DNA of 35,719 nucleotides, taken from a bacterium (lineage in GTDB: Bacteria > Oederibacteriota > JAAXVQ01 > JAUVAV01). A program made the translations under genes and the position numbers. The stretch is from positions 1-35,719 of the forward strand of contig JAIORK010000023.1 of NCBI GenBank assembly GCA_021108215.1, in the 5' to 3' direction. The first letter of the stretch is position 1, and each line of letters starts with the position of its first letter. Below are positions 21,999 through 29,536 of the stretch, one piece after another. The notes under the pieces are model-generated. The model made no database searches, had not been told where the DNA came from, and saw only the letters and a program-made list of their open reading frames with translations.

Positions 21999-23027
21999 AT
22001 GAACGAAAAAAATCAGTCGCAATTTATTATTTACCGAATCGCAACCGGTGAGACGAAGATTGATGTCCGGTTTCAGGATGAAACCGTTTGGCTGTCTCAG
22101 CAGTTGATGGCCCAATTGTTTCAAACAACAAAACAAAACATAAGTTTGCATATCAAGAATGTGATGGAGGAAGGCGAGCTTTCAGAACGAGAAGTTGTCA
22201 AGGATTTCTTGATAACTGCAGCAGATGGTAAATCCTATCGAACTAAATATTATAACCTTGATATGATTATTTCTGTAGGATATCGCATTAAGTCTAAAGT
22301 GGCGACACAATTCAGGCAATGGGCGACACGGCAATTACGGGAATTTATCGTCAAGGGCTTTGTTTTAGATGATGAGCGGTTAAAAAATCCTGATTTGCCG
22401 TTTGATTATTTTGATGAGTTGGCGCGCCGTATTCAGGATATACGCACGTCTGAGCGGCGGTTTTACCAGAAAATTACGGATATATATGCTACCAGTGTTG
22501 ATTATGACCCTACAGAGGAAATGAGCATTGCGTTTTTTCAAACGGTTCAAAATAAGATGCACTGGGCCATTACCGGGCAGACAGCGGCAGAGATTATTCA
22601 TTTCCGCGCGGATAGTAAAAAGAAGGATATGGGATTGACAAATTGGCGGGGAACAAAAATTCGTAAAAACGACACAGAGATCGCGAAGAATTATCTGAGT
22701 GAGGACGAGCTGGCAGCTTTAAACAATCTTGTTGAACAATATTTAATATTTGCGCAAGGACAGGCCATGCGGCGTGTTCCAATGTATATGGAAAATTGGA
22801 TAAAAAAGTTGGATGGTTTTATGCATATCAATGAAAGAGAGATATTGACGCATGCGGGAAAAATATCTCATGAACTCGCGCTGGATAAAGCAGGAAAAGA
22901 GTACGGAATGTATGCTCGAAAAAGAAAGCTTGTTTATGATATGGAAGGGAATGATTTTGATGCTCTACTGGATAAGACAAAGCAGTTGACACATAAGAGC
23001 AAGAAAAAAGTAAAAAAGAAAAGATAA
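21999..23027 (+). CDS. RhuM family protein, full length
   Basis: This 342-residue protein belongs to the RhuM (virulence_RhuM) family. It has ETVWLSQQLMAQLFQTTKQNISLHIKN, a helix-turn-helix-like start, then YYNLDMIISVGYRIKSKVATQFRQWATRQLREFI. A conserved C-terminal half follows (FFQTVQNKMHWAITGQTAAEII). The molecular function is unknown; members are frequent in mobile islands and beside restriction systems. Here it lies inside a biosynthetic operon, 16 kb from a truncated copy beside hsdR. The AAGGA site supports ATG 21999. The C-terminal tail is Lys-rich. Confidence 0.88.
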   Translation: MNEKNQSQFIIYRIATGETKIDVRFQDETVWLSQQLMAQLFQTTKQNISLHIKNVMEEGELSEREVVKDFLITAADGKSYRTKYYNLDMIISVGYRIKSKVATQFRQWATRQLREFIVKGFVLDDERLKNPDLPFDYFDELARRIQDIRTSERRFYQKITDIYATSVDYDPTEEMSIAFFQTVQNKMHWAITGQTAAEIIHFRADSKKKDMGLTNWRGTKIRKNDTEIAKNYLSEDELAALNNLVEQYLIFAQGQAMRRVPMYMENWIKKLDGFMHINEREILTHAGKISHELALDKAGKEYGMYARKRKLVYDMEGNDFDALLDKTKQLTHKSKKKVKKKR

Positions 23028-23032
23028 GAAGA

Positions 23033-23776
23033 ATGCTAATGCCGTCCTATGATTTTGACAAAATTAAGTTTGCGACTGATGAACCGACGTTTAAGCGTGC
23101 GGTGGGTTTGTATACGAGCGGGAAAGTGACCGGCGTCGAACAGGTGGGCGGCGATTATTCTGCGATTGTTTTGGGAACGGTTCCTTATCATGTTCGTGTA
23201 TCGGCACGCAGCTATCAACATGGCGATTGCACCTGTTATCTGGGAGAGCGGGATATACTTTGCAAGCATATCGTTGCTTTGGCAATTTATACGGTCATGG
23301 CTGGGAAAAAATTAAGCGATCATGATAAACAGCTTTCTTATCATATTGTGTGCAGCGGGCGGCGCGGGGTTTTCAAAGAAAACGAATTAACAAAAATTCG
23401 AAAAAACATTACTGACGCTGTTCAATGCATTAAGCCCTATCGCGGGTCATCACGAACATGGTTTGCAAATCAGGATTCTTTAGGTGAAGGGTGTCGTCGG
23501 TTGTCAACGATTGTTTCTGATTTTCCGGTCAGCATGCAAACAGCTGATGTTTTAGTTAAATTGCTCATACGTCTGGAAAAGAAAGTATGTTTTGGCGGTG
23601 TGGATGATTCGAATGGCATTGTCGGTGGTTTGGCAGGGGAGCTGGTGGCATTGCTGGAAGTATTTGTGAAAATTGATCCGCTCTGTATTCAAGCGTTTAA
23701 GCCGCTTTGCAGGAAGGAATCCTGTTTTGGTTGGGAAGAATCACTTGTCCGTATTTTTGATGAAGGTGGAATTTGA
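23033..23776 (+). CDS. SWIM zinc finger protein
   Basis: This 247-residue protein has a canonical SWIM motif CxCx8CxH (Cys66, Cys68, Cys77, His79 in CTCYLGERDILCKH). SWIM domains bind zinc and usually mediate DNA or protein contacts. The rest of the protein is helical and not recognised. It follows rhuM by 5 bp and its stop overlaps the ATG of the next ketosynthase (TGATG), so the pair is transcriptionally joined to the cluster although its type is foreign to it. A second ATG at 23039 is an alternative start. Confidence 0.82.
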   Translation: MLMPSYDFDKIKFATDEPTFKRAVGLYTSGKVTGVEQVGGDYSAIVLGTVPYHVRVSARSYQHGDCTCYLGERDILCKHIVALAIYTVMAGKKLSDHDKQLSYHIVCSGRRGVFKENELTKIRKNITDAVQCIKPYRGSSRTWFANQDSLGEGCRRLSTIVSDFPVSMQTADVLVKLLIRLEKKVCFGGVDDSNGIVGGLAGELVALLEVFVKIDPLCIQAFKPLCRKESCFGWEESLVRIFDEGGI

Positions 23777-24975
23777 TGCACACTGAAATTGCCATAACCG
23801 GTATCGGGGCAGTGACAGCATTGGGTGGCAGTGCGGCGGAAACATTCACCGCTCTGTTGGCGGGTAAACGCGGATTGGGAAAACTGGACCTGTTTGAGTC
23901 GCCACGCTACCGGGATATTCCCGTCGGACAGGTACGCTGCTTGCAGAATGCTGATTTACAGGTGAGTTCCTCGCGTACGGAGCAACTCGCGGCAAAGGCC
24001 TGCACTGAGGCGCTGCTTCAATCCGGCCACACGCTTTTAGCGGATCGGAAAAATCCTGAGCGCTGGGGTGTTTTTGCCGGTACCACGGTCGCCGGCATGT
24101 TGGCCACAGAAAATTATTTCCAGGCTGTCTGGTCCGGCCGGCCCGGGGATGCCTCGGTGCTGCGCCGGCACCCGTCATCCTCGCTCTCGCTTTTTCTTTC
24201 TAAAAAATTTAATATGCAGGGCTGGGTCACCACCCTTTCGACCGCCTGTTCTTCAGGTCTCAATGCACTGGTTTTAGGAGCGGAAATGATTCGGGCAGGA
24301 CAGATTGATAAAGCCCTGGTGGTGGGTGCTGATTCTTTGGCTAGAATTGTTGTGAATGGGTTTGGCGCACTCCTGATTGTTGATGCCAAAGGAGCCCGCC
24401 CATTTGATCAGGACCGTCGCGGACTTTCTTTGGGAGAAGGCGCCGGTGCCGTGGTGCTGGAAAAAGCAACGGACATTTCAAGCGCATCAACCCGGTGTCT
24501 GGGATTCGTAAGCGGATGGGGTAATACCTGTGATGCCTATCACGCGACCGCACCGGAGCCGGAAGGCCGCGGTGCACAGGCAGCCATGGCCAAGGCGGTG
24601 GCAAAGGCGGGTTTGGCGTTGAGTCAGATTGATTATATCAATGCGCACGGAACCGGGACACCGGACAATGATCTGGCAGAGAGCCGGGCTTTGGAAAAAT
24701 TGTTTGGCGCACAAGCGATACCGTTGGTTTCATCAACCAAAGGCGCTTGCGGACATACCTTGGGCGCAGCCGGTGCGATTGAAAGCGTGATCTGCGTGCA
24801 AACACTGCTGCATGATCAAATGCCGGGAACGATTGGCTGTCAACAACCGGATGGCAACCTGTTGCTGCAACCGCTGCTGACAACCCGGGGTCAGACAGTA
24901 CACGCTGCAATGAATAATTCTTTTGGTTTTGGCGGGAACAATACCAGTGTGGTTTTTGAAAAAGGAGATCACTAG
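23776..24975 (+). CDS. Beta-ketoacyl-ACP synthase (KS2)
   Basis: This 399-residue condensing enzyme has Cys in TACSSG (about residue 157), INAHGTGTPDND (about 289) and STKGACGHTLGAAG (about 325), with FGFGGNNTSVVF at the end. It is therefore catalytically complete. Similarity to KS1 is clear but moderate. It is followed by a second Cys-less ketosynthase-like protein, so the cluster contains two KS-partner pairs. The ATG overlaps the SWIM gene stop. Confidence 0.93.
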   Translation: MHTEIAITGIGAVTALGGSAAETFTALLAGKRGLGKLDLFESPRYRDIPVGQVRCLQNADLQVSSSRTEQLAAKACTEALLQSGHTLLADRKNPERWGVFAGTTVAGMLATENYFQAVWSGRPGDASVLRRHPSSSLSLFLSKKFNMQGWVTTLSTACSSGLNALVLGAEMIRAGQIDKALVVGADSLARIVVNGFGALLIVDAKGARPFDQDRRGLSLGEGAGAVVLEKATDISSASTRCLGFVSGWGNTCDAYHATAPEPEGRGAQAAMAKAVAKAGLALSQIDYINAHGTGTPDNDLAESRALEKLFGAQAIPLVSSTKGACGHTLGAAGAIESVICVQTLLHDQMPGTIGCQQPDGNLLLQPLLTTRGQTVHAAMNNSFGFGGNNTSVVFEKGDH

Positions 24976-24976
24976 C

Positions 24977-26053
24977 ATGTTGGGAATAGATGGCATAGGG
25001 TTTGTTCATGCAGCCGGGGTTGATTGGGAAGGTATTTGGCAGACTCTGGCAGACCCGCATTCCCGGAAAAGTATCAAGGTGCTGCCGGAAGGGGATGTGG
25101 AAGGTTTTTTTGTGCCGCCCTTGCCGCAACCCGCAGTACCCAATGGACGCCGTTTCAGTCCCTGGCTGAAAATGACATTGGCTGCCGGTCAATCAGCCAT
25201 GCAAAATAGCACCGGGTCTTGGGAGGAAACTTCGCTGGGGGTTATCGGTGCGACATCTCTGGGATCGCTGCAGCATACGGCGGCATTTGTGGAGAACATG
25301 ATTCGCAATCAGGAAGACGGACCGCAGCCGGCTAATTTTATTCTTTCGGTACACAATGCAGCCACGGCCCAGGTGGCGATCGCGCTCAAGGCAAAAGGTT
25401 ATAGCAATACAGTGAGTCATGATGGAACTTCTTTTGAACAGGCATTGCTGATTGCCCAGTGTCAGGTGGCGCAGGAACCGGAATCCGGATTTGTTGTGTT
25501 TGGTGCGGATGAGTGGATCCCCTTGCTGCATACAGCACGCCTGGCAAGCTGCCGAAGGCGTCCCGATCTTCAACATCAATCCGGCTGGGGCAGGTGCGGG
25601 AAGCCGGACTTGGCAGGCAATTTTTCGCTGCCTGGCGAAGGTGCCGCAGCGTTGCGGGTCGGAAAGCCGCAGCCCGGACAGGTTTGTATAAAAACGGTTT
25701 GTTTGCGCTGTTTTGCAGCTATCGCAAATGACACCCAAGCCCGGGCCGCATGGGTCGAAGAAAGCATCCGTGCCGCCGGTCTGGGATGGGATGCCATTGA
25801 TTTAATTATGACCCCGGACACAAAGTCGGGTATTCTGGAAACAATACGTGAAGCCGGAGACATTCCTCAGATGGCATGCGGGCAATGGCTGGGAACGTTT
25901 GACACTGCCAGTGCCTTTGTCATTGCGATTGCCGCAGCCTTGTTGAAAACGCCGGAGAAACGATTGGATATGCTTCCAAAGAAGTTGAGGACTATTTTAG
26001 TGATCAATGAAACCGCAAACCACAACTGCGCTGTCACCGTGGTGGGACGATGA
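24977..26053 (+). CDS. Ketosynthase-like protein without active Cys (chain length factor-like)
   Basis: This 358-residue protein has a thiolase-like fold pattern (SLGVIGATSLGSLQHTAAF, LSVHNAATAQVAIALKAKG, GFVVFGADEWIPLL, PGEGAAALRV). SVHNAATA replaces the Cys-containing TACSSG motif. This is typical of the Ketoacyl-synt_2 or chain length factor group found in APE clusters (ApeC). It probably pairs with KS2 and sets chain length. AGGAG (24963-24967) supports ATG 24977; the frame stays open upstream within KS2. The Arg/Trp-rich stretch at about 195-215 is atypical and worth checking for a compensated frameshift. Confidence 0.7.
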   Translation: MLGIDGIGFVHAAGVDWEGIWQTLADPHSRKSIKVLPEGDVEGFFVPPLPQPAVPNGRRFSPWLKMTLAAGQSAMQNSTGSWEETSLGVIGATSLGSLQHTAAFVENMIRNQEDGPQPANFILSVHNAATAQVAIALKAKGYSNTVSHDGTSFEQALLIAQCQVAQEPESGFVVFGADEWIPLLHTARLASCRRRPDLQHQSGWGRCGKPDLAGNFSLPGEGAAALRVGKPQPGQVCIKTVCLRCFAAIANDTQARAAWVEESIRAAGLGWDAIDLIMTPDTKSGILETIREAGDIPQMACGQWLGTFDTASAFVIAIAAALLKTPEKRLDMLPKKLRTILVINETANHNCAVTVVGR

Positions 26054-26844
26054 CGAAATATCATGGTGTGATGGCCGTCGCAGTGCTAAGTGCCATACTC
26101 GTTTTATTGGGGATGCCGTTCAAGGTGTTGGCATTATCCGGGCTTTTTGTGGTGGTGATTTTGATATTGGCAGCGGGATCGATTTTTCCGCAGATACAAT
26201 TTTATTTGCCGGTGACAAACGGTATTCGTACTTCAGAAAAAGTGGTTAGCCTGACATTTGATGACGGCCCGGACAAAAGGGTTACCCCCGAGTTGCTGGA
26301 ACTTTTAAAAACAGAAAAAATTCCGGCAGCTTTTTTTTATATTGGCCGGGCCTGTGAGGCCAATCCTCAGCTGGTTCGCAAGACAATGCAGGCCGGCCAT
26401 CTGTTGGGCAATCACAGTTTTGGACATTTAACATATTGGGCGTTTTTACCGGCGGCAGGTATTCAACGGGAAATCGAGCAAGCCAATCAAGTGCTGTTTC
26501 GTATCACAGGACAGTTGCCGAAGTTTTACCGGCCGCCGTTTGGTGTGACCCGGCCCGGTCTGGGTGCGATTTTGAAACGTTTGGGAATGACATGCATCGG
26601 ATGGCAGGTGCGGGCACTGGAGGGATTCAAGCCGGATCAGGAAAAAATTTTGCAGCGGATTGTCCGGGGCGTGCGTCCGGGGTCAATAATTATGCTGCAT
26701 GAAAGTTATTATGGGCGTAAAGAATTTGATGCGGCGGCGGTGGTGGCGCGTACCCGCAAAATGATTGCAATCTTGCGGGAAAAGGGCTATCGTTTTGTGC
26801 GGCTTGATCAGTTGTTGGAGATCGAGAAAGGAAAAGAAGTATGA
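26050..26844 (+). CDS. Membrane-anchored polysaccharide deacetylase (NodB/CE4)
   Basis: This 264-residue protein begins with two close hydrophobic segments (about 8-50) and then a NodB homology domain. It shows TFDDGP (catalytic Asp and metal Asp, about 68-73), NHSFGH (metal histidines), RPPFG and IMLHE. It should deacetylate an N-acetylated sugar or similar substrate at the membrane. In the cluster it may trim a glycan headgroup to which the acyl product is attached; that is inference. ATGA overlap with the preceding gene and the LolA-like gene behind it places it firmly in the operon. Confidence 0.88.
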   Translation: MTKYHGVMAVAVLSAILVLLGMPFKVLALSGLFVVVILILAAGSIFPQIQFYLPVTNGIRTSEKVVSLTFDDGPDKRVTPELLELLKTEKIPAAFFYIGRACEANPQLVRKTMQAGHLLGNHSFGHLTYWAFLPAAGIQREIEQANQVLFRITGQLPKFYRPPFGVTRPGLGAILKRLGMTCIGWQVRALEGFKPDQEKILQRIVRGVRPGSIIMLHESYYGRKEFDAAAVVARTRKMIAILREKGYRFVRLDQLLEIEKGKEV

Positions 26845-27575
26845 GAGTGATGCTGGCGAGACTCGGATGGATCGCGGGGGTGTTTTTTATTTTACTGGGA
26901 CAAAGCGCAGCAGCCCCGACCGGAAAGATATTGAAAGATGGGACGCCTGCGTCTGCGCCTTCGGCAGCCTCGACCGGAGAAATAGTGAAAGATGGGACGC
27001 CTGCGTCTGCGCCTTCGGCAGAGGACATGCAGATGCTGGAAAAAATTCATCAGGCGACTGCGCAGATTGAGGCGCTCTCGGCAGATTTTCGTAGTGTCAA
27101 GCAGGTAGCTTTTTTAGAGGAGCCTGTTTTGACACAGGGGCGGATTTTTTATGCACGTAATCAGGGAATACGGTGGGAAATTTTAAAACCCTATCGCATT
27201 GCCTTGGTATATAACGGCAGCAATATGTACCATTATTCTGCTGCTTCGAATAACCAGTGGGAAAAACAGCCTGCTGATTCCGATTTGGTATTGCTGGAAG
27301 TCATGAAACAGCTGCAAGCCTGGTTTTCCGGAGAGGCTTTCGGGATGCATGATATGTATGTCATCAAAATTGTATCCCGTGATCCGGTGCGGGTGGTATT
27401 TGTGCCCCGGCATTCGGGAATGCGTAAAGTTTTGTCTGAACTGGAATTTGTTTTTGGCAAAGAGCTCTTTGTGGTGGAGAAGCTTAAGATCATGGAAGGC
27501 TCCGGCGATATGACCACGATTCATTATCAAAATATAAAAGTGAATCCTGAAATTGAGAAGACACTTTTTCAATGA
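26841..27575 (+). CDS. LolA-like outer-membrane lipoprotein carrier
   Basis: This 244-residue protein has a signal peptide (cleavage expected after QSAAA, about residue 25). A LolA-like beta-barrel half follows, with FRSVKQVAFLEEPVLTQGRIFYARNQGIRWEI and LVYNGSNMYHYSA. APE clusters carry a dedicated LolA relative (ApeL) thought to move the lipid product across the periplasm. Between the signal peptide and the domain, an 18-residue segment with KDGTPASAPSA is repeated twice, from a 54-bp DNA repeat; the domain itself is intact. Both ends overlap the neighbours by ATGA. Confidence 0.8.
   Translation: MRVMLARLGWIAGVFFILLGQSAAAPTGKILKDGTPASAPSAASTGEIVKDGTPASAPSAEDMQMLEKIHQATAQIEALSADFRSVKQVAFLEEPVLTQGRIFYARNQGIRWEILKPYRIALVYNGSNMYHYSAASNNQWEKQPADSDLVLLEVMKQLQAWFSGEAFGMHDMYVIKIVSRDPVRVVFVPRHSGMRKVLSELEFVFGKELFVVEKLKIMEGSGDMTTIHYQNIKVNPEIEKTLFQ
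26919..27026 (+). repeat. Two tandem 54-bp units in the LolA-like gene
   Basis: The units start at ACCGGA (26919 and 26973) and share an identical core with GATGGGACGCCTGCGTC. Each codes 18 residues, TGKILKDGTPASAPSAAS and TGEIVKDGTPASAPSAED. The core contains short palindromes (GACGCCTGCGTC). It lies between signal peptide and mature domain. Confidence 0.85.
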
Positions 27576-28114
27576 AGCGTTTAAGTTGTTATGTGATTTT
27601 TTGTTTGTTGTTGATAAGCGGCTGTGCGACATGTCCGCATGTCCCGGATGAAAGCCCGGTTGCGGTCAGCTGGCCGGGGAGTTTTCAGGCAGACTATCTT
27701 TGGGAAGGTGATGTCGAAAATGTCAGTCTGACCGTCCAGCCCAAGCTGGTACGCTTTTATGTGCGCAATCAAACAGCTGTACGCATTCTGGCATTTAATT
27801 TTTTGGGTGCGACGATTTTGGATATGACGCTGCAACGATCAGATGCCGGAAAAATAAAGTGTATTTATCATATCGGTTCCGGCCATTCGCTTGCCAAGTG
27901 GATGGCAAAGATGACCGGGCAGCTTTTTTTTTCATGTCCAAAATGGCGGGGATGGCAGTGGCGGAGGGATGACTCTGTAAAGCAATCCGGCGTGCTAAAG
28001 ACATTGGTTTTTACCCGTCGACAGCAGCAACGCCAATTAACAGTACATCAGGTACATATCGGTCCTGTGGCAGACACACTTTTTCAGAAAAAGCCCCGGG
28101 CAGTTCAGGAGTAA
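27572..28114 (+). CDS. Lipoprotein, possibly DUF3261/ApeN-like
   Basis: This 180-residue protein has a signal peptide with lipobox LLISGC (Cys19) followed by ATCPHVPDESP. The remainder is beta-rich with VSLTVQPKLVRFYVRNQTAVRILAFNFLGATILDMTL, like a LolB-type or DUF3261 fold. In APE clusters the ApeN lipoprotein of this type accompanies the LolA relative. The context match is strong; the family call from sequence alone is moderate. It overlaps the LolA-like gene by ATGA. Confidence 0.6.
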   Translation: MKRLSCYVIFCLLLISGCATCPHVPDESPVAVSWPGSFQADYLWEGDVENVSLTVQPKLVRFYVRNQTAVRILAFNFLGATILDMTLQRSDAGKIKCIYHIGSGHSLAKWMAKMTGQLFFSCPKWRGWQWRRDDSVKQSGVLKTLVFTRRQQQRQLTVHQVHIGPVADTLFQKKPRAVQE

Positions 28115-28119
28115 TAATC

Positions 28120-28506
28120 GTGAAAACAATTGTTCAGGATGTAACCCAAGCATGTAAAAAAGTCATCACCCCGACGCCGCACACACATACCGGATCATTT
28201 ACCTTTGATGCCGGGTTGCCGGTGTTTAAGGGACATTTTCCAGGCCATCCCATTGTGCCCGGGATTTATCTGCTGGAATGTGCGAGCCGGACATTTCAAC
28301 GCGGCGAAGGAAAAGGTATGCGCGTTGTTCAGGTAAAGCAGGCCAAGTTTATGGCACCGGTCCATCCGCCGTGTGAAATACGTGTAAGCGTTTCCGGAGA
28401 ATTCACCGGAGAGTTGTGGAAAGTGGATTGCGAAATATATCAGAGTGAGACCGTGGCGATGACTGCACTTTTGGAAATAGCGGAAATGGAAGACACGGTA
28501 GCATAG
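28120..28506 (+). CDS. FabA/FabZ-type 3-hydroxyacyl-ACP dehydratase, ApeI-like
   Basis: This 128-residue hotdog protein has the classical motif FKGHFPGHPIVPGIYLLE (catalytic His39) and a following strand with VKQAKFMAPVHPPCEIRV. It removes water from 3-hydroxyacyl-ACP to give the double bonds of a polyene or unsaturated chain. The start is GTG 28120 with AGGAG upstream. Together with the LPHxxP-type protein at 18817 it provides the expected pair of dehydratases. Confidence 0.85.
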   Translation: MKTIVQDVTQACKKVITPTPHTHTGSFTFDAGLPVFKGHFPGHPIVPGIYLLECASRTFQRGEGKGMRVVQVKQAKFMAPVHPPCEIRVSVSGEFTGELWKVDCEIYQSETVAMTALLEIAEMEDTVA

Positions 28507-28562
28507 CGCCTGTTTTTGCAGGGATGTCGTACTCCTATAGGATAAGCAATAAGGAAACAATT

Positions 28563-29366
28563 GTGAAAAAATTTTCTATAAAGTCAATAATCTCTTTGTA
28601 TTTAATGCCGGTTTTCCTGTTTTTATCTATCGGAGCACAAGCACAAGAAATTGTGTTTTTTCCGGATAAGGATTTTCAGTTCCAACCACCGGCCGCAAAT
28701 TTTCGGAGTATGCGTACGAGTTTGCGTACTTACTGGAATCATCAGGCACAGCATTTATTTGAACTCCAATTGGGTGATGGCTGGGGTTTGGTGCAAGGAC
28801 CCACCTGGACGGTGGAAGGCCGGGCAGGGATCATAGCCCGGTTTGATACAAAGACAGCCTCTTTTTTTCTGGAGAATACTGATTTGATGGGCGGACTGGC
28901 TGCCCAATGGCAAGCCGGACCCGGGGTGTTGGAATGCACACTGTATCACCTGTCTGCCCATCTGGGCGGTGATGTGGTACAAGACGGCTTGCGTGAGCAG
29001 CGCAATGTGAGTCGTGAACAAGCTGCGCTGTTGTATTTATGGAACCCGCGGGAAACGTTGCGTATTTATGCCGGGCCGGAGGTTATTGTGCGCGCGGACC
29101 CGGCGTGGATGCGTGGGCGGACAAATTTTCAGTTCGGTGTCGAATGGATGCCGGCACGCTGGGTGGCTGCGGTACACTTGCTGGCTCACGGTGATTATGT
29201 AAAAGATACGCTTGATATTACCTGTATGACCGGATATGATCTTTCACCGTCTGGTGCCCGGGTGAAACAGGTCCTGAATATTTTTGTTTTTCGGGGACAC
29301 AAACGGGCAGGTCAGTACGAAGGCGAGATTGAGACCGCCTGGGGTGTGGGGATTTATTTATATTGA
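28563..29366 (+). CDS. Probable outer-membrane protein, DUF1207-like
   Basis: This 267-residue protein has a cleavable signal peptide (IISLYLMPVFLFLSIGAQA, about residues 7-25). Alternating aromatic strands follow that suggest a beta-barrel. The segments EGRAGIIARFDTKTASFFLENTDLMGG and LYHLSAHLGGD resemble what I recall of DUF1207 proteins; function is unknown. I choose GTG 28563 because AAGGAAACAATT precedes it and the signal peptide then begins with Lys-Lys. Translation ends with an aromatic residue (IYLY), common for outer-membrane proteins. It closes the cluster and could be an export or docking partner of the product. Confidence 0.55.
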   Translation: MKKFSIKSIISLYLMPVFLFLSIGAQAQEIVFFPDKDFQFQPPAANFRSMRTSLRTYWNHQAQHLFELQLGDGWGLVQGPTWTVEGRAGIIARFDTKTASFFLENTDLMGGLAAQWQAGPGVLECTLYHLSAHLGGDVVQDGLREQRNVSREQAALLYLWNPRETLRIYAGPEVIVRADPAWMRGRTNFQFGVEWMPARWVAAVHLLAHGDYVKDTLDITCMTGYDLSPSGARVKQVLNIFVFRGHKRAGQYEGEIETAWGVGIYLY

Positions 29367-29467
29367 ATCATTCTTGTCTAAATTAAGTAATGCCGTAGGT
29401 GATAAAGCCTTCCAACCGGTTTGGTAACAGGGTTTAGGACAGTAATGATAGTGAGCAGGGTGTTGAT

Positions 29468-29536
29468 ATGCAGGAAAGCAGCATATATGAATTTCAGCTG
29501 GGGTATTTTGTGACGATGGCAGGATTTTTGCGATGA
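29468..29536 (+). CDS. 22-residue ORF coupled to mnmA (leader candidate)
   Basis: The frame MQESSIYEFQLGYFVTMAGFLR stops with TGA overlapping the mnmA ATG (ATGA). An AGCAGGG site precedes it. I do not recognise it; it may be a translational coupler or chance. Confidence 0.2.
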   Translation: MQESSIYEFQLGYFVTMAGFLR

